A stretch of DNA of 49,371 nt from Chryseobacterium kimseyorum (GTDB lineage Bacteria; Bacteroidota; Bacteroidia; Flavobacteriales; Weeksellaceae), in NCBI RefSeq assembly GCF_025971945.1, contig NZ_JAPDHW010000021.1, forward strand, positions 1-49,371, given 5' to 3'. The notes under the pieces were generated by a model. It ran no database searches and was not told the origin of the DNA. It saw only the letters and a list, made by a program, of their open reading frames with translations. How positions within the stretch are numbered: position 1 is the stretch's first letter; each line of letters starts with the position of its first letter. Shown in pieces: positions 27,083-33,583 of this stretch. Both the position numbers and the translations under genes were made by a program.

Positions 27083-27126
27083 CAAAAATTCACTTGCGAA
27101 GCAAAATTCACGATTCACAGCTCACC
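27083..27126 (+). repeat. GCTTCGC-type intergenic repeat, copy C
   Basis: CAAAAATTCACTTGCGAAGC followed by AAAATTCACGATTCACAG, the reverse orientation of copies A and B. It fills the gap between the ABC ATPase stop and the four-helix-bundle gene. Confidence 0.8.
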
Positions 27127-27127
27127 T

Positions 27128-27817
27128 TTAAAGCACAATCTGCTTTATAAACTCATCACTTTCAATAATTCCGTCGCGGAGGATGACGTTTCTTTTGGTT
27201 TGTGCAGCAACGTCTGGCTCGTGAGTTACCACAATGATGGTTTTTCCTTCGTTGTTGATATCCTGAAGGAGCTTCATAATATCATGAGTGGTTTTAGAAT
27301 CCAATGCTCCTGTCGGCTCATCAGCTAAAACTACTTTAGGGTCGGTAATTAATGCTCTTGCAATGGCAACTCTTTGTTTTTGTCCACCCGAAAGTTCGTT
27401 GGGAAGGTGGGTTGCCCACTGTGCCAAACCTACTTTCTCAAGGTATTCCATTGCTCTTTGGTTACGCTCTTTTCGCGGTACATTTTGATAGTATAAAGGA
27501 AGCGCAACGTTATCTAAAGCTGTTTTATAGCCAATCAAATTAAAAGACTGAAAAACAAAACCCAGAAATTTAGAGCGGTATTCGGCAGCTTTTACTTCAT
27601 TCAGGTGTTCAATGGGAATTCCGTCGAGGTCGTAGATACCGCTGTCTTTTTCGTCCAAAATCCCGATAATGTTTAACAAAGTAGATTTCCCAGAGCCCGA
27701 ACTTCCCATAATGGAGACAAATTCACCCTCTTCAATATTTAGGTTAATACCTTTGAGAACGTGCAGTTTACTCTTGCCCGTATCGTATGATTTATGTAGA
27801 TCCTGAATTACTAACAT
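27128..27817 (-). CDS. ABC transporter ATP-binding protein (MacB/LolD type)
   Basis: A 229-residue stand-alone ATPase. Walker A MGSSGSGKST (37-46), Q-loop VFQSFNLI (about 88-95), signature LSGGQKQR (142-149), Walker B VVLADEPTG (162-170) with Glu, and the switch His in VVTHEPD. Length and insert pattern (ALDNVALPLYYQNVPRKER) are those of ATPases serving MacB/FtsX-type permeases. It is the first gene of the minus-strand operon running to 21157. It energises the two permeases downstream; transport direction is outward or mechanotransmissive in this family. Confidence 0.95.
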   Translation of the reverse strand: MLVIQDLHKSYDTGKSKLHVLKGINLNIEEGEFVSIMGSSGSGKSTLLNIIGILDEKDSGIYDLDGIPIEHLNEVKAAEYRSKFLGFVFQSFNLIGYKTALDNVALPLYYQNVPRKERNQRAMEYLEKVGLAQWATHLPNELSGGQKQRVAIARALITDPKVVLADEPTGALDSKTTHDIMKLLQDINNEGKTIIVVTHEPDVAAQTKRNVILRDGIIESDEFIKQIVL

Positions 27818-28248
27818 TAAGTGATTGCTGTTTTTATTTCCAATGAGTAGATTATATTTTCTTTTTGTTACAAATTTTATAAAATCTTTACAAAAATCAT
27901 TGTTTAAGATTTAAATATTTGATAATCATTAATTTATGAAAAAGTGTTTAATGCAATTTCTTACAGGACTTAAGTTTATAGCTGTTAAGTAACTCTAAAC
28001 CAATATCAGAAGGTGTTTCATGTAATTGTGGAAAACTTTTAAGGTTAAAAGACAGCCAATTAGTCTTTACCCCTTTTTAAATCAGTTCTTTTTTTCGAAC
28101 TTTGTGCTTCGCACGGTACGAGAGATGAGCGAACAAAACGGCTGATAAGTTGTGAATATAAACATCAACCAATCAGAAAGTTATACATCTCCTGAGTTTT
28201 ATACACGGTGATCATTTTTTTTAAATTTTAAAGACATTACAATTCGAT
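27818..28248. other. Divergent 431-base intergenic region between the exporter operon and nrdB
   Basis: No credible gene. It holds start-proximal AT-rich DNA on both sides, a small hairpin GTGC-TTC-GCAC at about 28107-28117 with the same TTC-loop shape as the nearby repeats, and an imperfect -7-like GAACTTTG just before it (plus strand) that would give nrdB a leader of about 140 bases. I do not recognise a known riboswitch or an NrdR box. Confidence 0.4.
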
Positions 28249-29223
28249 ATGGGAATTTTTGATAAAAGAGTAAGCTATAAGCCATTTGAGTATCCTGAAG
28301 TTCTTCAGTTTACAGAAGCGATCAACAAATCTTTCTGGGTACACTCGGAAGTAGATTTCACGGCAGATGTTCAGGATTTTCAGTCGCAGCTGGAGCCACA
28401 CGAAAAAAATGCGGTAAAAAATGCACTTTTGGCGATTGCTCAGATCGAAGTTTCGGTAAAGTCGTTTTGGGGTAATCTTTACAACCACCTTCCAAAGCCT
28501 GAATTGAACGGTTTGGGAGCGACGTTTGCAGAATGTGAATTCCGTCATTCAGAAGCGTACTCGCGTTTGCTTGAGGTGTTGGGTTACAATGAAGAGTTTC
28601 TTCATGTAGTGGAAGTTCCTGCCCTGAAAAAGAGAATTCAGTTTTTATCTAATGTTCTGAAACATGCCAACTCTGCAACTCCGAAAGAGTATGTTTCATC
28701 TCTGCTTCTATTCAGTATTCTGATTGAGAATGTGTCTTTATTCTCGCAGTTTGCGATTATTTTATCGTTCACAAGATTTAAAGGTTTCATGAAAAATGTT
28801 TCCAATATTATTGCGTGGACGTCGATTGATGAGCAGATTCATGCAAACGGCGGAATTTACCTGATCAACAAAATCCGTGAAGAGCAGCCGGATCTTTTAA
28901 CTGATTCTGATATTGAAGATATTTATACTTTGGTAGACCAGTCGATCGAGTTAGAAGGAGAAATTCTTGACTGGATCTTTGAAATGGGCGAACTGGATAA
29001 ATTCTCTAAACAGGATTTGATTAACTTTATGAAATACCGTGTTGACGAAAGTTTAACCAAAATCAACATGGAAAAACGTTATAATACTACTGCAGAACAG
29101 TACAGCCCGATGAAATGGTTTGAAGAGGAAGTTTTCGCCAATTCAATGGATGATTTCTTCGCAAAAAGACCGGTGGATTATACGAAGCATGATAAGAGTA
29201 TTACTGCGAATGATCTTTTCTAG
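28249..29223 (+). CDS. nrdB: Class I ribonucleotide reductase, radical-generating subunit
   Basis: A 324-residue ferritin-like subunit. The di-iron and radical residues match the class Ia pattern: Glu67 in IEVS, Glu97-x-x-His100-x-x-x-Tyr104 (FRHSEAYSRLL), a Glu in LIENVSLF, and Glu-x-x-His in DEQIHA. The radical Tyr is therefore kept. The C terminus ends ITANDLF, the tail that docks on NrdA. The N terminus starts directly with the catalytic fold; there is no ATP-cone, unlike some flavobacterial NrdB proteins. With NrdA (30274) it reduces ribonucleotides for DNA synthesis. The two genes share strand but are a kilobase apart, so they may be separate transcripts. Confidence 0.95.
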   Translation: MGIFDKRVSYKPFEYPEVLQFTEAINKSFWVHSEVDFTADVQDFQSQLEPHEKNAVKNALLAIAQIEVSVKSFWGNLYNHLPKPELNGLGATFAECEFRHSEAYSRLLEVLGYNEEFLHVVEVPALKKRIQFLSNVLKHANSATPKEYVSSLLLFSILIENVSLFSQFAIILSFTRFKGFMKNVSNIIAWTSIDEQIHANGGIYLINKIREEQPDLLTDSDIEDIYTLVDQSIELEGEILDWIFEMGELDKFSKQDLINFMKYRVDESLTKINMEKRYNTTAEQYSPMKWFEEEVFANSMDDFFAKRPVDYTKHDKSITANDLF

Positions 29224-29253
29224 ATTTAAGGTTTAAAATTTAAGATTTAAGAT
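29224..29253. repeat. Degenerate heptanucleotide array after nrdB
   Basis: About four period-7 units of ATTTAAG and close variants directly after the nrdB stop codon. It belongs with the other heptanucleotide arrays in this window. Confidence 0.6.
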
Positions 29254-29263
29254 TATTTGGGCG

Positions 29264-29372
29264 CCAATTTCCGCCTTCCACTCCCGCTTTTTGTTTTTTT
29301 ACCCTCTAACTCCCTAAAGGGAGAACCAAAAAAAACAAAAGAGCTCCGTTCAAGTCGGGCTGCAAAAGACGT
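29264..29372 (-). repeat. T-run/A-run hairpin element, copy 1
   Basis: Read on the minus strand: AGCCCGACTTGAACGG, then AGCTCTTTTGTTTTTTTT, a loop containing the inner stem CTCCCTTTAGGGAG, then AAAAAAACAAAAAGC and GGGAGTGGAAGGCGG. Both flanks align with copies 2 (30081) and 3 (48195) with scattered mismatches. The T-run precedes and the A-run follows the loop, the reverse of a terminator. Confidence 0.7.
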
Positions 29373-29398
29373 GAGTGGTGAAAAGATAGTATTAGCGA

Positions 29399-29462
29399 TG
29401 TCATGCTGAGCCTGTCGAAGCATCTTCGTAAACATGAAATTGCTTTGTTCCTTGCAATGACA
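29399..29462. repeat. TGTCAT...ATGACA-bounded element
   Basis: A 64-base unit with inverted termini TGTCAT and ATGACA, containing GCTGAGCCTGTCGAAGCAT. Its right end (CTTGCAATGACAAA) recurs as TTCCTCGCAATGACA at 29553-29567 and 30016-30030. I remember very similar intergenic sequences from many Bacteroidota genomes; function unknown. Confidence 0.7.
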
Positions 29463-29483
29463 AAATAAAATAAATGAGGATAA

Positions 29484-29516
29484 AAACCTAACGGGTTTTG
29501 AAAACCCGTTAGGTTT
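29484..29516. repeat. Perfect 16-base inverted repeat
   Basis: AAACCTAACGGGTTTT and its exact complement around a single central base. In either strand it would form a very stable hairpin ending in a short T-run (GGTTT), so it could terminate nrdB transcripts, although it lies 260 bases after the stop. Confidence 0.85.
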
Positions 29517-29580
29517 GGTTGGGATTGCTTAACGGATTTTCGGAAAAGGCTGTTCCTCGCAATGACAAAAAAATGAAAAT

Positions 29581-29868
29581 ATGATTAATGTAATCGTAAC
29601 TTATACTGTAAAACCTGAATTTGTTTCTGAAAACAAAAGCAATATTCAGAAGTTTTTGAATGACTTTAAAACTTTGGATCAGGCAAAATTTGAGTATAAA
29701 GTTTTTGTGAAAGAAGACGGTGTTACATTTGTTCATTTTTCAAATTATGAAAACGAAGAAGTGCAGAATGAGGTTTTAAACATTCCGTCCTTCAAAGAAT
29801 TTTAAAGATTAAGAGACGAAAGCGGACTGAATGATTCTCATAAAGTAGAATTTTTGAAGCCGGTTTAA
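29581..29868 (+). pseudogene. ABM-like small protein gene with an in-frame stop
   Basis: The frame from ATG at 29581 encodes an alpha+beta ferredoxin-like protein similar to antibiotic biosynthesis monooxygenase (ABM/YgiN) domains: MINVIVTYTVKPEF, then KVFVKEDGVTFVHFSNYEN, then VLNIPSFKEF. A TAA at 29803-29805 ends it at 74 residues. The same frame continues without shift as RLRDESGLNDSHKVEFLKPV and stops at 29868, and this tail reads as the natural end of the domain. A single CAA-to-TAA change (Gln codon) explains it. The product is probably truncated by 21 residues and may be non-functional; a sequencing error is also possible. It stands alone among repeats. Confidence 0.72.
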
Positions 29869-29879
29869 TATCAATAGGA

Positions 29880-29971
29880 ACGGGCTTTAGCCCGTTTGCA
29901 AAAAGAAAAACTTCATTTGGCTTTAGCCAAAACTTAGAGAAGTACTTTGCGCAAAGAACCTTGTCAAGGTT
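29880..29971. repeat. Cluster of four short perfect palindromes
   Basis: In order: ACGGGCTTTAGCCCGT (29880-29895), TTTGGCTTTAGCCAAA (29916-29931), CTTTGCGCAAAG (29945-29956) and AACCTTGTCAAGGTT (29957-29971). The first two share the GGCTTTAGCC design with different arms. No T-run follows any of them. Confidence 0.85.
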
Positions 29972-30080
29972 GATAAAGAGCGAGAAGATCAATTTGACTG
30001 AAAGATATTGCTTCATTCCTCGCAATGACAAAGTAGTCAAAAAAATGGGATTCAGTGGTAAGGAAAAACGAAACGTCGTC

Positions 30081-30195
30081 TTAGCCCTGATTGCAGCGGC
30101 ATCCTTTTTTGTGATTGCGGTGGCAGAAAAGTGAAATGATAAAATAATGTTGTCCGCAATCACAAAAAAGATATAGCGGAAAGCAGGTAGAAAAG
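30081..30195 (+). repeat. T-run/A-run hairpin element, copy 2
   Basis: Left flank TAGCCCTGATTGCAGCGGC then ATCCTTTTTTGTG; right flank CACAAAAAAGATATAGCGG then AAAGCAGG. A perfect 17-base stem (30104-30120 with 30154-30170) has T6 on its 5' side and A6 on its 3' side around a 33-base loop. Both flanks recur at 48195-48290 on the other strand with a different loop. Confidence 0.8.
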
Positions 30196-30242
30196 TGAGG
30201 AGACAGACAAAATTTTCTGCTCCTAAAAAATAATAACATAAC

Positions 30243-30259
30243 AATGTACCTCGTACATT
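30243..30259. promoter_or_regulatory. Palindrome in the nrdA leader
   Basis: AATGTAC-CTC-GTACATT, a perfect 7+3+7 inverted repeat 14 bases before the nrdA ATG. It could be an operator or a hairpin affecting translation. It does not resemble the NrdR box I know. Confidence 0.45.
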
Positions 30260-30273
30260 TTACAATATAAAAG

Positions 30274-31932
30274 ATGGAAGAACAAAACAACAATATCTGG
30301 TGGCTCAACGAAGAATCTGAGCAAATGCTGAACAGAGGTTACCTTCTGAAAGGGGAAACCGTAGACGGTGCAATCGACAGAATCACGACTGCCGCAGCAA
30401 AAAAATTATACAAACCTGAACTGCAGCCGGCTTTCAAGGAGATGATCATGAAAGGATGGATCAGTTTTTCTTCTCCGGTGTGGGCGAATATGGGAACGCA
30501 GAGAGGTCTTCCAATCTCTTGTTTCAACGTGCATATTCCGGACAGCATTGAAGGAATTACCCACAAAATGGGTGAAGTAATTATGCAGACGAAAATCGGG
30601 GGCGGAACTTCGGGATATTTCGGGGAGCTTCGTAACAGAGGAACTGCGGTAACTGATAACGGAAAATCTTCGGGTGCGGTTTCGTTTATGAAACTGTTTG
30701 ACACTTCAATGGATGTCGTTTCCCAAGGCGGTGTAAGAAGAGGTGCTTTTGCAGCTTATCTTGATGTTGACCACGGTGATATAGAAGAATTTTTATCAAT
30801 TAAAGACATCGGAAGTCCGATTCAGAACCTGTTTACAGGAATTTGTGTGCCGGATTACTGGATGCAGGATATGATCGACGGTGATGCCGACAAACGTAAA
30901 ATCTGGGCGAGAGTCTTGGAAAGCCGTCAACAAAAAGGTCTTCCTTACATTTTCTTTACAGATAATGTGAACAGAAACAAACCTCAGGTGTACAAAGATC
31001 TTGGACTGACCGTAAATGCGAGTAATCTCTGTTCGGAAATTATGCTTCCTTCAACCAGAGAGGAATCTTTCATCTGCTGTCTTTCTTCTATGAACTTAGA
31101 ATTATATGACGAGTGGAAAGATACGAACGCTGTACAGTTGGCGATTTATTTCCTTGACGCTGTTTTGTCTGAGTTTATCGAAAAAACGGAAGGAAATTAT
31201 TATCTGAAAGGAGCGAGAGATTTCGCAATGCGTCACAGAGCGCTTGGTTTGGGAGTTTTGGGTTACCACTCGTATCTTCAGAAAAACATGATTCCTTTTG
31301 AGAGTTTTGAGGCGACGCAATTTAACGCGAGAGCTTTCAAACATATCAGAGCTCAGGCGGATATTGCATCGAAAGAACTTGCAAACATCTACGGTGAGCC
31401 TGAACTTCTGAAAGGTTACGGAATGAGAAATACTACGGTAATGGCGATCGCTCCTACCACTTCAAGTTCTGCGATTTTAGGTCAGACTTCTCCGGGAATC
31501 GAGCCTTTTGCGTCAAATTACTACAAAGCGGGTCTTGCGAAAGGAAACTTTATGCGTAAGAATAAATATCTGGCCAAATTGCTTGAAGACAAAGGTCTTG
31601 ACAACGAAGAGACATGGAGAACGATTATGTTAAACCACGGTTCTGTACAGCACTTAACTGAACTGACTGACGAAGAAAAAGCAGTATTCAAAACCTTCAA
31701 AGAAATTTCTCCGATGGAGATTATTTCTCAGGCTGCACAAAGACAGCAGTACATCGATCAGGCGCAGTCTCTGAATTTACAGATTCCATCTACGATGCCT
31801 GTGAAAGATGTAAACTATCTTTATATTGAGGCTTGGAAGAAAGGTGTGAAAACTTTGTATTACCAAAGAAGTTCGTCTGTTTCTAAGGAAATGATGGTGA
31901 ATTTTGTGAGCTGTTCGGCTTGTGAAGCTTAA
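30274..31932 (+). CDS. nrdA: Class I ribonucleotide reductase, catalytic subunit (short form)
   Basis: A 552-residue catalytic subunit. The redox Cys83 (PISCFN), the active-site N251-L-Cys253-S-Glu255 (NLCSE), the second redox Cys pair CC at about 268-269, the radical-path tyrosines in LYYQRSSS, and the C-terminal Cys547/Cys550 (SCSACEA) that receive electrons from thioredoxin are all there. It is about 200 residues shorter than E. coli NrdA mainly because the N-terminal ATP-cone is missing; the protein starts almost at the first catalytic helix. Since NrdB also lacks a cone, dATP overall-activity control by this domain should be absent. Specificity regulation may remain. Confidence 0.95.
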   Translation: MEEQNNNIWWLNEESEQMLNRGYLLKGETVDGAIDRITTAAAKKLYKPELQPAFKEMIMKGWISFSSPVWANMGTQRGLPISCFNVHIPDSIEGITHKMGEVIMQTKIGGGTSGYFGELRNRGTAVTDNGKSSGAVSFMKLFDTSMDVVSQGGVRRGAFAAYLDVDHGDIEEFLSIKDIGSPIQNLFTGICVPDYWMQDMIDGDADKRKIWARVLESRQQKGLPYIFFTDNVNRNKPQVYKDLGLTVNASNLCSEIMLPSTREESFICCLSSMNLELYDEWKDTNAVQLAIYFLDAVLSEFIEKTEGNYYLKGARDFAMRHRALGLGVLGYHSYLQKNMIPFESFEATQFNARAFKHIRAQADIASKELANIYGEPELLKGYGMRNTTVMAIAPTTSSSAILGQTSPGIEPFASNYYKAGLAKGNFMRKNKYLAKLLEDKGLDNEETWRTIMLNHGSVQHLTELTDEEKAVFKTFKEISPMEIISQAAQRQQYIDQAQSLNLQIPSTMPVKDVNYLYIEAWKKGVKTLYYQRSSSVSKEMMVNFVSCSACEA

Positions 31933-31980
31933 TAGAAGAGCCAAGTAAAAAGTAAAAAGAGCCAAGTTGGCTGTGAATAT

Positions 31981-32012
31981 TAACCGTGGAATTTTTTCTG
32001 CGGTTTTTTTGT
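31981..32012 (+). terminator. Probable terminator of nrdA
   Basis: AACCG...CGGTT stem around a 14-base AT-rich loop, followed by TTTTTTTG. The stem is short (5 bases), so confidence is moderate. It lies 50 bases after the stop; an AAGTAAAAAGTAAAAAG tract sits between. Confidence 0.5.
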
Positions 32013-32058
32013 TTTCAGAAACAATAAAATTTAAGTATTTTTTATACATTTGAGTACG

Positions 32059-32667
32059 ATGAAAAAACTACTAACAGCCATAATTCTGCTTACTTTAAAT
32101 CAAATTTTGTTTTCACAGAAAAAAGAGATTTACATTAATGATCATCTGGAAATCATTTCCAAAGAAGATTACAAAAAGCGTGGAGTAAATTACCGTCTTC
32201 AAAACATTGAAACTGATTCTGTTCTGTATAGAGTTCGTGTGGAGCATGAAGGTAAAGGAAAACTTACAACCACAGAATTCAGTGAATTAAAAAAATCACT
32301 TAATGTTTCAGAAACTGATACTAAAAATATCGTAATTCATTACTATCAAGGCTTGGATGCGTGTAATCAACATGCCGATAAAAATCAGTTTGTAATTGAT
32401 GACATCAGGAACTATAACAGAAAATTTAAAAGATCAAATTCTAATCTGTATTTTGTTTACAAAGAAACAAAGGGTTTAAAAAACAGCCTTGATATGACAA
32501 CCTGGATAGATGATACTTCAGGTGCAATAGAAAATCTATTTTTTAAGATGGAATATCCCTGCGATTCTGCAGTTGTTATTTTTCCGGATGGAAATTATAT
32601 TATCTTTAGAGGAGAACATAATTGGGAAAAAGTGTTTAATACTGCAACAGAAAAGTATACTATGTAG
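32059..32667 (+). CDS. Secreted protein of unknown function
   Basis: A 202-residue exported protein. The ATG at 32059 is used; an upstream in-frame TTG at 32050 is less likely. Residues 1-19 form a signal peptide (MKKLLTAIILLTLNQILFSQ). The mature part is polar, with a central lysine-rich region, a segment NIVIHYYQGLDACNQHADKN and a C-terminal VVIFPDGNYIIFRGEHNWEK. I do not recognise the family. It stands alone with its own terminator. Confidence 0.8.
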   Translation: MKKLLTAIILLTLNQILFSQKKEIYINDHLEIISKEDYKKRGVNYRLQNIETDSVLYRVRVEHEGKGKLTTTEFSELKKSLNVSETDTKNIVIHYYQGLDACNQHADKNQFVIDDIRNYNRKFKRSNSNLYFVYKETKGLKNSLDMTTWIDDTSGAIENLFFKMEYPCDSAVVIFPDGNYIIFRGEHNWEKVFNTATEKYTM

Positions 32668-32677
32668 ATATTAACTG

Positions 32678-32710
32678 AAACCACGGGAATTTGCCGTGGT
32701 TTTTATTTTT
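32678..32710 (+). terminator. Rho-independent terminator
   Basis: AAACCACGG / CCGTGGTTT, a perfect 9-base stem with a 7-base loop, then TTATTTTT. It closes the 32059-32667 gene, 11 bases after the stop. Confidence 0.85.
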
Positions 32711-32718
32711 AAAAAAAA

Positions 32719-32760
32719 GTAAAGTAAACTTTACATATTGTAAAATATTCTTTACATTTG
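32719..32760 (+). promoter_or_regulatory. Promoter with overlapping operator-like palindromes for the membrane protein/XRE pair
   Basis: The -7 element TACATTTG is at 32753-32760, 20 bases before the ATG at 32781. Upstream lie two overlapping inverted repeats, GTAAAG-TAAA-CTTTAC and TTTACA-TAT-TGTAAA. They place a TTTAC/GTAAA half-site pair in the -35 to -10 space, as expected if the XRE protein encoded by the second gene represses its own operon. Confidence 0.55.
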
Positions 32761-32780
32761 TTTCAATAAAATTTTACAAC

Positions 32781-33230
32781 ATGAATAGATTACAACTTTT
32801 ACCAAACCGTTTTAAGATGATTGGATGGTTTATTTTTCTTCCCTCATTAATTTTGGGATTGATTTCTCTTTCGCGAGTGATGAATTTTGAGATCTCCTTG
32901 CCTGTGATTTACAATTCAGGGTTTTTTAGCGATGAAAATCAGGGCTTTTTTAAAACTGCTGAGATCGATTTATTTCCGAATTTGTTTGGTATTTTGATTA
33001 TCATCGGCGGAATTTTGGTCGGGTTTTCCAAAGAAAAAATTGAGGATGAATATATTTCAAGTCTGCGTTTGAAATCCGTTTTCTGGAGTCTGATTGTCTC
33101 CTACTCTATCGTTTTTATTTTATTCATTACCGTTTTTGGAAGCCTGTTTCTCACCGTGATGATTCTCATTATGTTTCTGCCTCTGGTTTTGTATGTTTTC
33201 AGATTTAATTATTTACTGCTTAAAAAATGA
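32781..33230 (+). CDS. Small integral membrane protein paired with an XRE regulator
   Basis: From the ATG at 32781 (30 codons inside the longest frame; it follows the -7 element by 20 bases) the protein has 149 residues. Four membrane spans are visible: near 12-33, 60-85 (LFGILIIIGGILVGF), 98-118 and 120-140. The extramembrane parts are short. No catalytic motif is seen. The stop overlaps the start of the XRE gene (ATGA). Membrane protein/XRE pairs of this kind (helix-turn-helix protein of the YgzD type) are common in Firmicutes and Bacteroidota, but the role of the membrane partner is not known to me. Confidence 0.8.
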   Translation: MNRLQLLPNRFKMIGWFIFLPSLILGLISLSRVMNFEISLPVIYNSGFFSDENQGFFKTAEIDLFPNLFGILIIIGGILVGFSKEKIEDEYISSLRLKSVFWSLIVSYSIVFILFITVFGSLFLTVMILIMFLPLVLYVFRFNYLLLKK

Positions 33231-33427
33231 AAAATACAATAAAAATTGAGAGAGCTTTAAAAAGTATAACTCAGGAAGATTTAGCAAAAATAATAAGCGT
33301 TTCGAGGCAGACCATCAATGCCATGGAAGCGGGAAAATACGTTCCGTCTACGGTTTTGGCTTTGAAGATTGCGAAGTATTTTGGGAAAAAGGTGGAGGAT
33401 ATTTTTGAGCTGGAGGATGGGGATTGA
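33227..33427 (+). CDS. XRE family small transcriptional regulator
   Basis: A 66-residue single-domain helix-turn-helix protein: KIERALKSITQEDLAKIISV then SRQTINAMEAGKYVPS, ending FGKKVEDIFELEDGD. This is the compact Cro/C1-type fold often annotated as YgzD/YozG-like. It overlaps the membrane protein stop by four bases, so the two are coupled. Its probable target is the pair of palindromes at 32719-32760, giving autoregulation; this is inference from position. Confidence 0.9.
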   Translation: MKNTIKIERALKSITQEDLAKIISVSRQTINAMEAGKYVPSTVLALKIAKYFGKKVEDIFELEDGD

Positions 33428-33459
33428 GTTTGAATATGTTTCAAACAAGATTTCGCTAT

Positions 33460-33559
33460 GAAATTTGTTTCCCCGACCCTAAAGGGTGCAAATTTCAATT
33501 CATGGGAACTTCTGTTATCAAAAATCCCCTTTAGAGTTGGAGTAAAAGATTTTTGATTT
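33460..33559. repeat. Double-hairpin direct repeat, copy 1
   Basis: About 100 bases with two stems: GAAATTTG...CAAATTTC enclosing ACCCTAAAGGGT, and ATCAAAAATC...GATTTTTGAT enclosing a CCCTTTAG stretch. Followed 25 bases later by copy 2. Confidence 0.85.
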
Positions 33560-33583
33560 GCTTAAATCTAATTTATCGCGTTT

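Larger units (their letters stand above)
29224..29580. other. 357-base gap between nrdB and the broken ABM-like gene
   Basis: Contains no gene. It is filled by four repeats described separately: the heptanucleotide array, hairpin element copy 1, the TGTCAT...ATGACA unit and the 16-base inverted repeat, then a TTCCTCGCAATGACA fragment. Confidence 0.8.
29869..30273. other. 405-base gap upstream of nrdA
   Basis: No gene is seen. It holds the palindrome cluster, a TTCCTCGCAATGACA fragment, hairpin element copy 2 and a 17-base palindrome close to the nrdA start. The nrdA promoter is not obvious. Confidence 0.6.

Noticed and set aside
27936..27992. An 18-codon frame starting MKKCLMQFL upstream of nrdB
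   Set aside because: Too short, no leader signal, and nothing suggests attenuation there.
28237..28548. A 103-codon minus-strand frame overlapping the nrdB start
   Set aside because: Antisense to the conserved NrdB coding sequence.
29253..29435. A 60-codon minus-strand frame
   Set aside because: It runs through hairpin element copy 1 and the TGTCAT unit; low complexity with no leader.
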